Shown here piece by piece: positions 11,695 through 23,029 of a stretch of DNA of 64,000 nt. The number at the start of each line of letters is the position of its first letter. The stretch's first letter is position 1. Under the pieces are notes generated by a model that searched no databases, had not been told where the DNA came from, and saw only the letters and a program-made list of their open reading frames with translations. The position numbers and the translations under genes are program-made. Source of the stretch: Apium graveolens (lineage: Eukaryota; Streptophyta; Magnoliopsida; Apiales; Apiaceae); contig NC_133650.1 in the NCBI RefSeq assembly GCF_009905375.1, positions 292,964,270-293,028,269 on the forward strand, read 5' to 3'.

Positions 11695-14212
11695 ATGGCT
11701 AGAGGAAAAATACCGATCAAGAAAATAGAGAACGCAACTAACAGGCAAGTCACGTATTCCAAACGAAGAACTGGTTTATTCAAGAAGGCTCATGAACTTA
11801 GTGTTCTTTGTGATGCTAAGGTTTCTATCATTATGGTTTCTTCTACTAGAAAGCTTCATGAATTCATCACTGAACCCCTCTCGTACGTACCCCTCTATTC
11901 TCCCTCTCACACACATCTCTCTCTCTCTCTCTGTCTCTCTCTCTCGCTCTCCCTCTCTAACCCTCTCCCTCTCTCTCTCGCCCTCTCTCCCTCCCTCTCT
12001 CTCTGTATTACTTAGTTTAGGATCTTACATGTGTATCTATGTATGTGTTTGTGTATGTTCAGGCAAAAACAGTTTTATGATCAGTACCAGAAGGCTAAAC
12101 CTTGTGATCTCTGGAGTAGCCACTACCAGGTGCCCCTCTCTCTGTTGTTTCAAGCTTAATACTATTTCTTGTATTTTTTTTCTTGTTTTTACAAAGATTT
12201 TTTATATATAAAGATCTTGCAAAAAACTTCCAAATATTTGTACAGCTTTTCCATCTAATCTTGTTTATGTCTCGCTGGCAAATTCTGCATTACTAAAAAG
12301 TCATCTGGAGATAAAATCCAATTTTTTGTATGAAGTTATTTTTAGAAAAACTAAATGGTATAAGATTTTTTAGGATGTGAACTCATGTGTTAAATATTTG
12401 ACTGTTTGAGAAAAGATTGATATGTCATATGCATAATGATAGAAGAAACTTGTGCAGGAAATGATGTATTTGATTAGGACTTGTGCAAAATAAAATAGTG
12501 GGTATAGCCGTCTAAGTCCTGAACCCGAAAAAAATTAGAAGCCTGACATTCTTGAAATAGATTTACGAATAATTGTTGTATGAAAAAAAGTGAACCCCCA
12601 GAAATTTAGTGAATAAACATGGAAGAGAAAGTATCAAGTCATCAGTGTGTATACATGACATTACAGGGGGCGTGGCAGTAAACTTATTACCCACACTAAT
12701 TCCTTTTGTTTGAAATAGGATTTTTGTATCTTAGACACTGCACTAATTTTTGTGACGGTAGAATCTTAACTATTAATGTAAATTTTGTTAAAAGATTTAT
12801 GTAAGTGATCAATTTCTTCAATAAAAATATTAGTTTAGGTGGGTGTACTTGGATTGACTAAATTTGTTTCTGATGGCCATTGTGCAGGTTATGCAGGAAC
12901 AGTTAAGGAAGCTGAGAGAGGTGAACAGGAATCTTAGGAATGAGATTAGGTAATAAATAATTATTTACTGGAAAAAATTTCGTCCTGGAAAAGTTTGAAT
13001 TCTTTACTTAGTCAATCAATTAATACTGGTCATAACTGAGATATGGACTTGCTTTTATAGCCACAGGAAGGGTGAGAGTTTGAATGGTTTGTCGCACGAG
13101 GAATTATACGTTCTTGAGCAGAAGATGCAGGAAGCAGTTGATATCACTCGCACACAGAAGGTTGTGTTATTGTATCACTCCTGTTGTTTCTGGCATTCAT
13201 TTTCCCTCTGACACATCTATATATGCGAAGTTGAATTTCTTTTCAATGTATTAGATTAGATTTAGGACTTAGGAGATAGGCATTTTGTTTATCTGCTGAG
13301 CTTTATCACCAAATAATAGAATCTGTAACTCTTTAAAAGGAATCTCCCTATTTTTCAGGATTAATTTAAACAAGTTTACACACCTTTTATAAAATTTGAT
13401 GTATTGTATATTTATGCACCATATACGAATGTACTGACTATTTTCTGTACTTATGCGACTATGATTTACTGTATCATTTGAATTTATAAACTAGACATCA
13501 CTAAACAAAAGTAAAAAAAAAAAAGTCTCTAATGTTCAACTTGTAAAGTTATGATAATTTTTCATTATATATGAACGTATATATAACCATCATTTCCTTT
13601 TTGCATTTTTCAGCTTTCATTTTTATTTTTTCATGCTCTGAAACTGGTCTAAAGTCAACAGGGATTGCATACTCGGAGTAATGTGTGTTCAAATATGTAA
13701 CTAGGACTTCTTTAACTTAGCAAAAGAAAAAAAAAACTAGGACTTGTTTTAATGTCCTTCTTTTCCTGAATTATAGATGAAAACAATTGTAGCTGCTATT
13801 GAGAAGTCAAAGAAGAAGGTAATTCTTATTAAAATGCTTATTCTTGAACTCTTTGATGGTTTGTTTGTTTCTAGAACTTACGATAACTAATAAGTATGTT
13901 CTTGATTCATACAGGTCAGAAATGGGGAACAAGTTCAAAGAAACCTTCTACAAGAATTTGTAAGCTGTATCTAAATGTTGAGATTGCTTTTGTGACAAGG
14001 TTTCCTGTAAAAAGAGTGTTCTTGATCATTAATTATCTTGGCAGGAGCTAATAAAAGAAGAGGATCCTCATTATGGTTTAGTTGACAATGGAGGGGATTA
14101 TGAGACTGTTTTCGGATGTTCAAATGCATATCCTGGGCTTCTAGCTTTAAGATTGCAGTCTAATCACTACAATTTTCATGGGGGAGCAGGATCAGATCTC
14201 ACCTTTGCTTAA
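11695..14212 (+). CDS. TM6: B-class MADS-box transcription factor, AP3/DEF lineage, TM6-like
   Basis: Seven exons assembled by eye: 11695-11882, 12063-12129, 12888-12949, 13061-13160, 13777-13818, 13915-13959, 14045-14212 (188, 67, 62, 100, 42, 45, 168 nt). All junctions are GT/AG and in frame; the sizes match AP3-type genes. The product is 223 aa, normal for the family. The MADS domain (about 1-60) starts [20 protein letters not shown]. The intervening region has the TM6-like FYDQYQK...DLWSSHY. The K region runs about 86-168. The C-terminus has [16 protein letters not shown] (PI-derived motif) and ends GSDLTFA, nearest in position and length to the paleoAP3 motif DLRLA rather than DLTTFALLE of euAP3. 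By family knowledge it pairs with a PI/GLO partner in the nucleus and specifies petals and stamens. Odd points: the usual MFSSTGK is MVSSTRK, and the K region is divergent. The family assignment is firm; the TM6 branch is likely but not proven. Confidence 0.9.
11890..12008 (+). repeat. CT-rich microsatellite in MADS intron 1
   Basis: Imperfect (CT)n/(CCT)n tract directly after the exon 1 donor site at 11883. It keeps a frame open past the donor, so a naive ORF runs to 12015; the exon 1 length of 188 nt and the good exon 2 show it is intron. GA/CT tracts can bind BPC-type factors (established knowledge); a role here is untested. Confidence 0.8.
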
Positions 14213-16039
14213 GTAGCTACCAGTTTGATGTCAAATAGTCTGTGATTGTCGAAGTCTGGAAAATTAAATAATGTTATAAATAACTGAATGAATTATTGTG
14301 TTTTCGTGGATTATTGTGTAGACTGAAGGTTAGTCTATCTATCCTTACTGTTGTCTAACAATGATATTTGAACTGCAGACGAACTTGCATGTTGATGTAA
14401 TGTTTAATTTCAATGTTGTTGGAATTGTATTGTTAGGTCGCAATGAGCAGGGATCATCTAATCTAATTTTAGTATAGTGTACTTGGAACTTACACTTTTA
14501 ACAAAACACCATTATAAATACTGATCTTTAAAACACTCTGCTTCCTACCTTAAATTCATATTTTGGTCTTTCTAATGTCTTTCTAATGCTGCACGGCTGC
14601 ACCAAGTAAAATACTACACAGTATACAGTGTACTGACTTATAATGCCACCGTCCCACTGAATTGTTTACGTTACCTTTAGCACATTTTTTAATACTCATT
14701 TAAAATATAGTTTCATAATATTTTTTTTAATAAAAATTTTATGTTTAATCTTTAATTAAAAAAAAAAAATTGAAAAAATATTATAAAACTATATTTTATA
14801 GAAGGCTCAAAATGAGAGGGAGAACAAGTTACACCACTTGAATTCTAATTTCTGTTGGCTCAAATAGATTCGATCCAGTATCTTAAAAGCTCACAGCATA
14901 TCTCAAACTCAAGGCCCAATTCCTTTCATTCGCAACTTGTAGCTCACTCTCCAATTTACTAACTATAGGGACCCGTTCGGTAAGTAACACTTGTAGTGTA
15001 CAAATTAGGAGGCTACACTGAGGTATTTAATTTGAATTTTAGGTTCATAAATTTTATATGATTGTTGTTGATTTTAATTCTATCAGAAATTATTATAAAA
15101 ATTTCATAGAGTTAGTTCTACAATTTTTTTAAAATCTCATAAATTTTGCTAAGATTTCAGATAATAAAAATGTTACTCTATCAAATTAATCAAAATCTAC
15201 CAATTTATAAAAAAACAAATAAAATTCATGAAGTTTTGAATACTTTTAAATTTTAATGAATTTTAAAAAAGTCTAAATTGAATACCAATATTTTTTAATG
15301 AAATTTTTAGAATGTAAATTAAATACTTCATATTTGAAAAAACTTTTTCAATTCTTATTATAATTTTACATTTTTTTAATAATCCACACAAGATATCCCA
15401 TAATTTTCAAACTTCAAAAAAAAAAACTTTAAAATCTCAATTCAAAGATTTCTATCAACACAACTAGGTTCAAAACCCAGGCCAAGCTAAAACCTAAGCC
15501 AAGGCCAAATCGTTTTAGTCGTCGTCGTAGTTACTTTTTTGGCGGACCAGAGATATTAGCTTTATAACGCTCTAAACTCCCAATTTAATTAACTGTGTAC
15601 ATATTATATAAATATAATATAAATTATGTTGTAAGATACATTTTTTTTTATTTTATATTAGATAATTAATAAATGATATTCGTAAAACTTATACTTATTT
15701 TATATTTTGAATTCTATTACTGAATTGGTGTCATTGAGCACTTGAAAAAATCAAGTTGATCGAATGCTTTATAACATATTATGCACGGGCATGTTCAAAA
15801 TTGTGCGTTTTTAATTGCAGTTATTGGCAGTGTATTCGTGTTGTTTCTAGGTGAATTGATGATATTAACATATTGTATATGAGTAGTTTTTGACTTTTTA
15901 ACGTGTGATTATATCGATGCAAAACAAGTTCTTCGACATTTGATATCAAGCTGAAATAACGAAGAAATGTAGTGGTGTTTTTTGCCCGAAATGTGAATAA
16001 ATAAATTTTTAAATACCTAATATATTTGAATGCTAAAAG
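14213..16039. other. Downstream intergenic region of the MADS-box gene
   Basis: The first about 200 bp probably form the 3' untranslated region (AATAATG and ATAAATAA near 14265-14285), but no clear polyadenylation signal can be fixed. The rest is very AT-rich with poly(A)/poly(T) runs and no ORF of note. Confidence 0.5.
14696..14800. repeat. AT-rich inverted repeat (fold-back)
   Basis: The left arm TAAAATATAGTTTCATAATA at about 14701 pairs with the right arm at about 14773-14798 (…TATTATAAAACTATATTTTA) with one mismatch over roughly 27 bp. The loop is about 45 bp, A/T only. It could be a MITE core or a simple fold-back; no target duplication was identified. Confidence 0.6.
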
Positions 16040-17900
16040 TGCGATAAGTGAGGTACATGATTGATGATCTTGATGTTAGACTAATTATCCCATCAACTTA
16101 GAGTATGTGTAATATTAATGATCCTCGAATTTTTCAACTATTTTTCTTATATGCATGAAACTTCAACATTTGTTATTTATTAATACAGTTAAGAAATTTC
16201 TGTATTATATCATATATATCTTTAAAGTTTCAATCTAATCACTGTTTACGTATATTTTTAACCATTGTTAAAAATTACGATTTTTTATAATAGTTCCCAC
16301 ATTGTTTGAAAAAAAATTCTACTGTTCATGCTTCGACCTTCGTACACTAATATTTCTTTTCTCCTTAAAAACGTCTTAATTTATCCATATAGTTATAAAT
16401 TGTTAATATTAAATAATTAAGTAGTAATAAATGTACGTAATAATGAGGCATAATACTTAATACATATGCATATTAAATTAAAGGTAAGTAATGCATATTA
16501 AATTAAAATAATTATTAACATATGAATATGAAGGGATGATAACCCTATTTCTTCCCAGCGTCTTCTCCACTACTTACACAAGCTCTAGCTCCATTAATAT
16601 GAAAACGGTGGTGTGTGGTTAAACTGTGTGGTGGGGTTCCAGCAAAATAGAACCGGAGGGGGGCGGCGTCCCGCGACAACTCCGATGTAAGAATAAGATG
16701 AGGTTTATTGAAGAAGAAGAAGGAGAAGGGGAAGAAAAGAACTATTCAAATATATTGCAGTGGTGTGTGTATATGTGTAGAGAGCAAGTAATAATCTCGT
16801 AATCCTAGCCAATGGTGAATCTTAGTTGGTGGATGATTGAATGGTCCAGATTATCAACGGGGCCCAGCTGTCCCCTTGCTACTGAGATGTCTTGAGATCT
16901 TGACACATGGACGATTAAGATGTTGTCATACTATTACTCATTATATATATAATACTAATAGATAGATATCGCCTTACAATTTATTACTCATACCAGAATC
17001 ATGTCATTATGAGGCGCCAAACATCTTAACATAATATTGCAACTTGCAAATGCAACAAAAATGAGATAACTTGTTTACAAGCTATACATGGAAGCCATGT
17101 TTGTTCAAAATACGAATAGACCGTGTCATAAATAAGTTACATAATTATTGATCTTGGCGAAAATATGTATTGTGAGATTAAATATTTTCGAGGAGTTTGT
17201 GTCGTACGATTAATAATCTTACAAATTTGTTTGACTGTTTTCTTATATACATGAAAGTTCGATATTTGTTATATATAAAAATGTTTTAGCATTATATCAT
17301 ATATATCCTTCGACATAATATTTGTGTACGTTTGGTCTTAGTCGTATGATGACAACTATATTTTTTTATAATAGTTTCTTATAACATTCACATAAAAATA
17401 ATTTGTGCTCGTCACCCTGAAATCTTCGTATCATGGGATTAATAATCTCTGAGGAGTATGTGTTGTAAGATTAATTACCTTACAATTTTGCTCAACTATT
17501 TTTCTTATATACATTAAAGTATTTATATACGTTTAAAACTTTCAGCATTATATCATGTATATCTTTCGATCTAATATTTGTGTACGTTTAGTTTTGGTCG
17601 TATAATGACAACTATGCTTTTTTATAATAGTTCCTTTTACCTTTTATATAAAAATAATTTGTGTTTTTCACGCTGAAGTCTTAATACACTAACCTATTTT
17701 TTTTCTTAAAAATAGTTTTTGTATTTAATATATTCACTCATAATAATAAATTTTTAAAATTGTGTTAAAATTATGTTCAGTTTTAAGACAGAATAAGATA
17801 GATGTAATCTATTTATATAGTTATAAATTGGTTTAAATGATGAAATAGTAATAAATATATGTAATAATGAGTTGGACTAATTAATTAATACATTCACATT
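16040..17900 (+). repeat. Three diverged copies of an AT-rich ~300-bp repeat
   Basis: Copies lie at about 16040-16470, 17110-17400 and 17430-17890. Shared landmarks in order: 'tttcttatatgcatgaaa'-like, 'gcattatatcatatatatc', 'ctaatatttgtgtacgttt', 'ttttttataatagttcc', 'aaaaataattt'. Copies 1 and 3 also share the tail 'atatagttataaatt ... taatgag'. Between copies 1 and 2 lies unrelated, GC-richer DNA (about 16550-16880) with a 34-codon ORF of no known similarity. Origin unknown. Confidence 0.65.
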
Positions 17901-17901
17901 A

Positions 17902-18411
17902 TGTTAGATATAATTGATGATATCAGGACAGAAACTATCAGGAGTTCTTATCAGGACTTAATATCAGTATTTACTGAAGAGTGACGTCATCAGTACTCAT
18001 ATCAGTACTTGATGATCAGCAGTTGATGTAATCAGGATTTGTCACTTCAGTAGATATTCGAGAAGGAAAAAGATTGCAGAATTCAATGCGGTGAAGGACT
18101 TTATAGCAGAAGCAATCATACATGAATATGTAATAGGTTTCCTTATTATAATAGAATAGAATTCCTTATTGATTGTGTAACTTTGCACTATATAAGCACA
18201 TATTAGGTTTACACTATATGTGTTACAAATTGTTATATCTTTCAGATAACCTATCAACTCTCAAGGATAATTGTTCATCCTTTGAGAGAGTACTTGTGTA
18301 ACAGTTTTTATCAGATTAATATAAAGACTGTTGATTCTGTTAAAGCTTTATCGAATTGTTTGCATAAACTGTATTCGCCCCTCCCCTCTATAGTTGATTA
18401 CGAACATAACA
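17902..18411 (+). repeat. 5' LTR of Copia C (510 bp)
   Basis: Begins TGTTAGATATAATTGATG and ends GAACATAACA, followed two bases later by the primer binding site. It contains reiterated ATCAGGA and ATCAGTACT words in its first 150 bp (U3) and ATTAATATAAAGACTG near 18316. The left flanking bases are CATTA; the right partner is lost. Confidence 0.8.
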
Positions 18412-18413
18412 AT

Positions 18414-18425
18414 TGGTATCAGAGC
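18414..18425 (+). other. Primer binding site of Copia C
   Basis: TGGTATCAGAGC is complementary to the 3' end of plant initiator tRNA-Met and sits two bases after the 5' LTR. Confidence 0.85.
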
Positions 18426-18472
18426 CTCATGTTGATATACAAATAGCTTAAGCTCTGAAAATTAATCTTTAA

Positions 18473-18942
18473 TGGCAGACAAAGAAGCTCCACAGAATCC
18501 ACCACCACCCCAACCACATCAAAGATTAGCAGTAATATGAGTAGGTATGAAGCCATCAAGGTTCCAATCTTGAATATACATGAATATCCAATCTGGAAGG
18601 TTAGGATGGCCATGTGCTTGGAAGTAACAGATCCCGAATACCTGAGCAGAATTTATTATGGTCCTCATAGACCAATAAAGGTAGTTGATGTTGCAAGAGA
18701 AGCAGAAAAGATGGTTGATAAAGATAAGAAGGACTATTCTCCTGAAGATCTTTCATCTATTTTGAAGGATGCAAAAGTAAGACACATCTTGCATAGCAGT
18801 CTTGATAGTGTTATGTCCAATAGGGTCATTGGATGTAAAACAGCAAAGGAAATATGGGATGCTTTAGAAGTAAAGTGTCAAGGTACCACTACTATCAAGA
18901 AGAATAGGAGGACAATACTTACTTAAGAATATGAGCACTTTG
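18473..18942 (+). pseudogene. Copia C gag, 5' part
   Basis: ATG at 18473 (MADKEAPQNPPPPQPHQ...) runs into a stop near 18538. The gag body is in another frame from 18537 (YEAIKVPIL, then YPIWKVRMAM, the usual 'F-x-x-W' start of the UBN2-type gag). A stop at 18924 is followed by EYEHF at the chromovirus junction; the same protein resumes at 32613. The ORF that starts at 18537 therefore uses an internal Met, not the native start. Confidence 0.75.
18938..18942 (+). repeat. Target site duplication CTTTG, left copy
   Basis: CTTTG directly precedes the chromovirus LTR start TGTAAC; the identical pentamer follows the other LTR at 32613-32617. Confidence 0.9.
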
Positions 18943-21900
18943 TGTAACACCCCCAAATCCGGGGTCGGGGATCCACGTTGTCACGAGTTCCATTTCCCTT
19001 ATCAATACTTAATCTTAACAGTCAACCAACTACTGCGTACTGTGACCCCACAATATACACACACACACACACCACAAGTTATAGTCTCAGAGATGAATAC
19101 CAAAAATAACACAAGTCATTTTATTCCACAATTATAAACCATTTCACCTTAAAAAGGGTTTCTGAATAATTTACATATTCTTTGCCATTATTACAATTTA
19201 TAAATATACATAAGTCTGGTACATCGAAAGTTGAAAGCCTAGCCTATTGGTAGATCCTACCTCAGCTACACGGCATCAACGCCTACAGGAAACTGCGGAA
19301 CGTTTCCTATCTGCTCGCGAATTGGGAGCTTGATCATGTTCATCTTGTCTATCTGTTATTTTGTGATGAAAGAAGAAAGCAAGGGTGAGCAACAAGCCCA
19401 CCGAAATAATATGTATAATAATTAACAATATATGAGTATTCTCATAGTACTCATGAAAGTCTTGGTCAAGAAGAAATGAACCAAGTTTGATATCTTAACG
19501 CGACCAAGTCGCAAAATATTCAGTATATATGTATATATACTTTTCAAAATCTTGAAAGTCCTCTTCCATGCATAATATACACAGAGTTCCAGTTTATAAC
19601 TGTATAAAAATATCGTTGCAAGGTGATCTCATATATCTAACCTTGTCTCAACGTTTTTGTGAAAATCTTTGTCATGCATAAGATAATCATTAACCAGATA
19701 TAAGTTGAAAAGATGAAGTTACAAGATACTCCAATATACTTATATCTTTTCCGAATACTACTTGAACTACCACCATTCAAGTTATAATTAGTTTCAAAAG
19801 TTCATCACACAGATGAGACTACAAGATAAGACTTGAATAGATTCAATTTTTGAAATATTATTGAATGAAATGAAGTTACGAGATACTTTATTAAGTCCCG
19901 ATATATATATATATATATATATCCATATATATCTCTCATACATTTCCTGAAAACCTCTGTCATGTAAAGTATGAACAGAGTTGCAATATCCAATGAATTT
20001 GGAAAGAAAAGAATTTTGGCATAAACCCGATATCTTGCTGATCAGGCAAAGATACCAATAAGTAACCTTTTCTACTGTAGATGGATGAATTCCTCGCCGG
20101 TCATCACCCTAGCCGTATTAGGACCTCGCGCTAGACCGTTACCCGGCCACTCACTCGTGGATGGACTGTCACCCAGCCTCTTACACCTTCATAGACCGTA
20201 CCCCGGCCTGTTGCTTATGCCGACTCAATTAGATGAACTTACTTCCCGGACGTTGGGCAAGTAATCAAATTGTTTTCTCAAAACAGCAACCTCGTTGCGA
20301 ATATAAAATACACCACAGAGCCGGATCCCTAAGATTTTTGAGCGAATATTCAAGTCTCCTTCGAAAGGAAGATCTTAAATCTGAAAACGAGTTTTGGGAT
20401 CCGCTCTAACTTTTAAAATTATTTTGAAGACTCAAAAACATTTTTAAGAATGTTTGGAGTAATGCTGATTTAATGAAATAAATCAGTCCCGATATATTAG
20501 AAAATATCTAAATATTATTATTTAAATAATATTTACATAAGGATAATCCTTAAAAAAATAATTGAAGTAAAAGTTTTAAAACTTATACTTGAAATGAATA
20601 ATAAATAACCAAAGATATACTTATACGAAAGTACGATCTTTATTTGAATAATCGAAAATAAGTTTGATTATCGAAACATTATTCTTTAATAAAATAAAGA
20701 ATATTATTTAATAAATAAGCGGAGTCATAAGTCCTCAAATGAATATTCAAAATAATATTCATTAAATAAAATAAACGGAGTCTTAAGTCCTCGAATGAAT
20801 ATTCAAAATAATATTCATTAAATAAAGTAAGCGGAGTCATAAGTCCTCGAATGAATATTCAAAATATTATTCATTAAATAAAATAAAGTTATCGAATAAA
20901 CCTTATTCGATTAATAGTTTTGAAAACTATATCAATATATATATATATATTATACTCAGGAACATCGACTCCCGGTTTAGAAAAATGCTCACCTTTGGGT
21001 CCCCTATACTAAGGGTATACGCAACTACTGCTTATCTCTAGCATAGGTATTATGCAACTTATAAGCAATTGAATCAACAATTAGATATCAAGATTACGAA
21101 ACAGACATGCATATACACCATATCACATGCTCCAATATATCGCGAGATTTGCTAATAACAATCATGCACTTATCACAAGATAATGCATATACATATATTT
21201 ACATCACAACAATAGTATAACGAGTAGAAAACTTGCCTGAGCGACTGGGAGTGGTAAAAGGCCTGGGATGAGTCTGGTAACCTATAAACAACATATAAGT
21301 TGGAATTAAAACAAAGTCGCTTAAGAATCTAGACTTTAACCAATTAGACTCTAACGCTTGCTTTTGCGCTTAACGATTCACTTACGTCGCTCAAGTACCC
21401 TCGGCTCCACCATTTTTAATAAATTAACCATTAAGAATTTTAAAGTGATTCTTTTGCGAGTACCTTACCAACTTCCTAATCCACTTAACATAATTGTTTC
21501 ATACCCCAATTAGTCATTTAAAGTCCTTAACCAAGGTTTCAAAGTAAGGCGAGGGGTAATGGTTCGGTCGCGAAACGCCGTTACTTAAAATGGTCGTTTC
21601 TCCTAAACTGTACATCGGATTCGGGCGAACCATATATCAAAACGAAGCTCGTAACATGAACTATCTAATCATGGCAATGGTCAAAACCTAATAGTGAGTT
21701 CTCGGATCCTGATGTTATGAGCAAAAACAGTCTAAGGTAAATCGGGCATTACGACGGCTATGTTTACGCGATTACCAAGTTTTAAACCACTCCAAACAAC
21801 CACCATTCAACTCAAAACCAACAATACAACCAACCCTCATCCAAAACTTACTACATCAGTCCCCAAGCCTCAAGATTTTCAAATTTATACAACCCCACAC

Positions 21901-22993
21901 ATGAACTACTAGCTATACTTGAGTTTCAATGACTATAAACAAGATTTCAACATCCAAATCACTACAAGTCCAATCCAAACTCTAAACACACAAGCGTCAT
22001 GCTTCTCATTTACTATAACCATCAAAATCATCTTAATAATCAAATTAAAGTTAGGGTTTGGAGGTGTTATACCTTCCTTGGAGTGATTAGAGTAGCTAGG
22101 AAGCCTTAAGAAGCCTTGAGAAGTCTTGAGAGAGCTTAGGAATGCTTGGATCTTAAAGGAAATCAAAGAAAATAAAGTTAGTAATCTTGAAAACACTATT
22201 CATCATCTTCTTCCTTGATTTATTGGAAGAGATTCATGAAGAAATAGAAGCTTAAACTCCTAGGATATGCTTATCTAATCATAAGGGACCTTGGGTAATT
22301 ACCTTGCAAATTAACAAAGCTAGAAACTTGATTTTTGGAATTTTTCTCCTTGAAAAAATGAAAAAGCCGTGAGCTATGTGTTCTTGGGAGAGTATTTGCT
22401 TTGTTGAATGTTTTTGTGGTGGAAAATGAAGTGAATGGGATATTTGGATGATTTGTTGGTTGTTTAAAGTGAGTGGAGTATGACTAAGCATGACATCATC
22501 TTGGTGACTTCATCTCTTGCCACTTGTCATCACTTGGTGGTGGAAGCATCTTCTTATGCTAATCCTTGCTTAATTGTTTGGTTAATGACCGCTTATCTGT
22601 TATACGGTTCACTTAATTTTCGTTCTCGTTTATCGTTTGAGGGATCATACCCGGGATCCTATTACTTGGGTTCCCCTAAACCTTTCTCAATATATTTATT
22701 TCTTATATGATCCTCTCTTATAATCCTTGAATTTAAATCCTTTTTATCCTGTTACCTTATACTCAATTTTTTCTGTATCTTGTGGATTTTCGGGAAAAAT
22801 CAAAGTGTTCGAATTTGGATTCTGACGATCTTTACATACACTTATATACCATATATAGTACTAATAAGATCTCAGAATAACAATAAAAGAACCTCTACAA
22901 ATTTGTGGTATGAAAAGTTTTGTTATTCAGCATAATCAACAAAATCACTATTTATAAGGGTTTCAAAAAATTCCAAAAATTGGGGTTATTACA
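18943..22993 (-). repeat. 3' LTR of the chromovirus (4051 bp)
   Basis: Runs from TGTAACACCCCCAAATCCGG to GGGGTTATTACA and matches 28571-32612 throughout. Differences seen include (CA)n and (TA)n length and scattered substitutions. ORFs at 21933-22196 and 22279-22491 recur in the other LTR only because the LTRs are copies. Confidence 0.9.
20717..20884 (-). repeat. 56-bp triple tandem repeat in the 3' LTR
   Basis: Three units starting GGAGTC at 20721, 20777 and 20833, exactly 56 bp apart, each with 'aagtcctc(a/g)aatgaatattcaaaat'. The palindromic core GAATATTC recurs. The same array is at 30331-30498. Confidence 0.85.
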
Positions 22994-23009
22994 GTCTCCC
23001 CTCCTTAAA
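22994..23009 (-). other. Polypurine tract of the chromovirus
   Basis: On the minus strand, AAGGAGGGGAGAC abuts the 3' LTR start TGTAATAACC. It primes plus-strand synthesis. Confidence 0.7.
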
Positions 23010-23029
23010 AGGATTTCGTCCCGGAATCA

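Noticed and set aside
11792..12211. 139-codon ORF overlapping MADS exon 1 in another frame
   Set aside because: It runs through the CT-rich intron and exon 2 in the wrong frame. The MADS frame with GT/AG introns explains the sequence.
16697..16801. 34-codon ORF rich in Glu with possible splice context
   Set aside because: No similarity, no second exon found, and low-complexity coding content.
21933..22491. ORFs of 70-87 codons that recur at 31553-32153
   Set aside because: They look conserved, but only because both lie in the two LTRs of one element. They have no domain.
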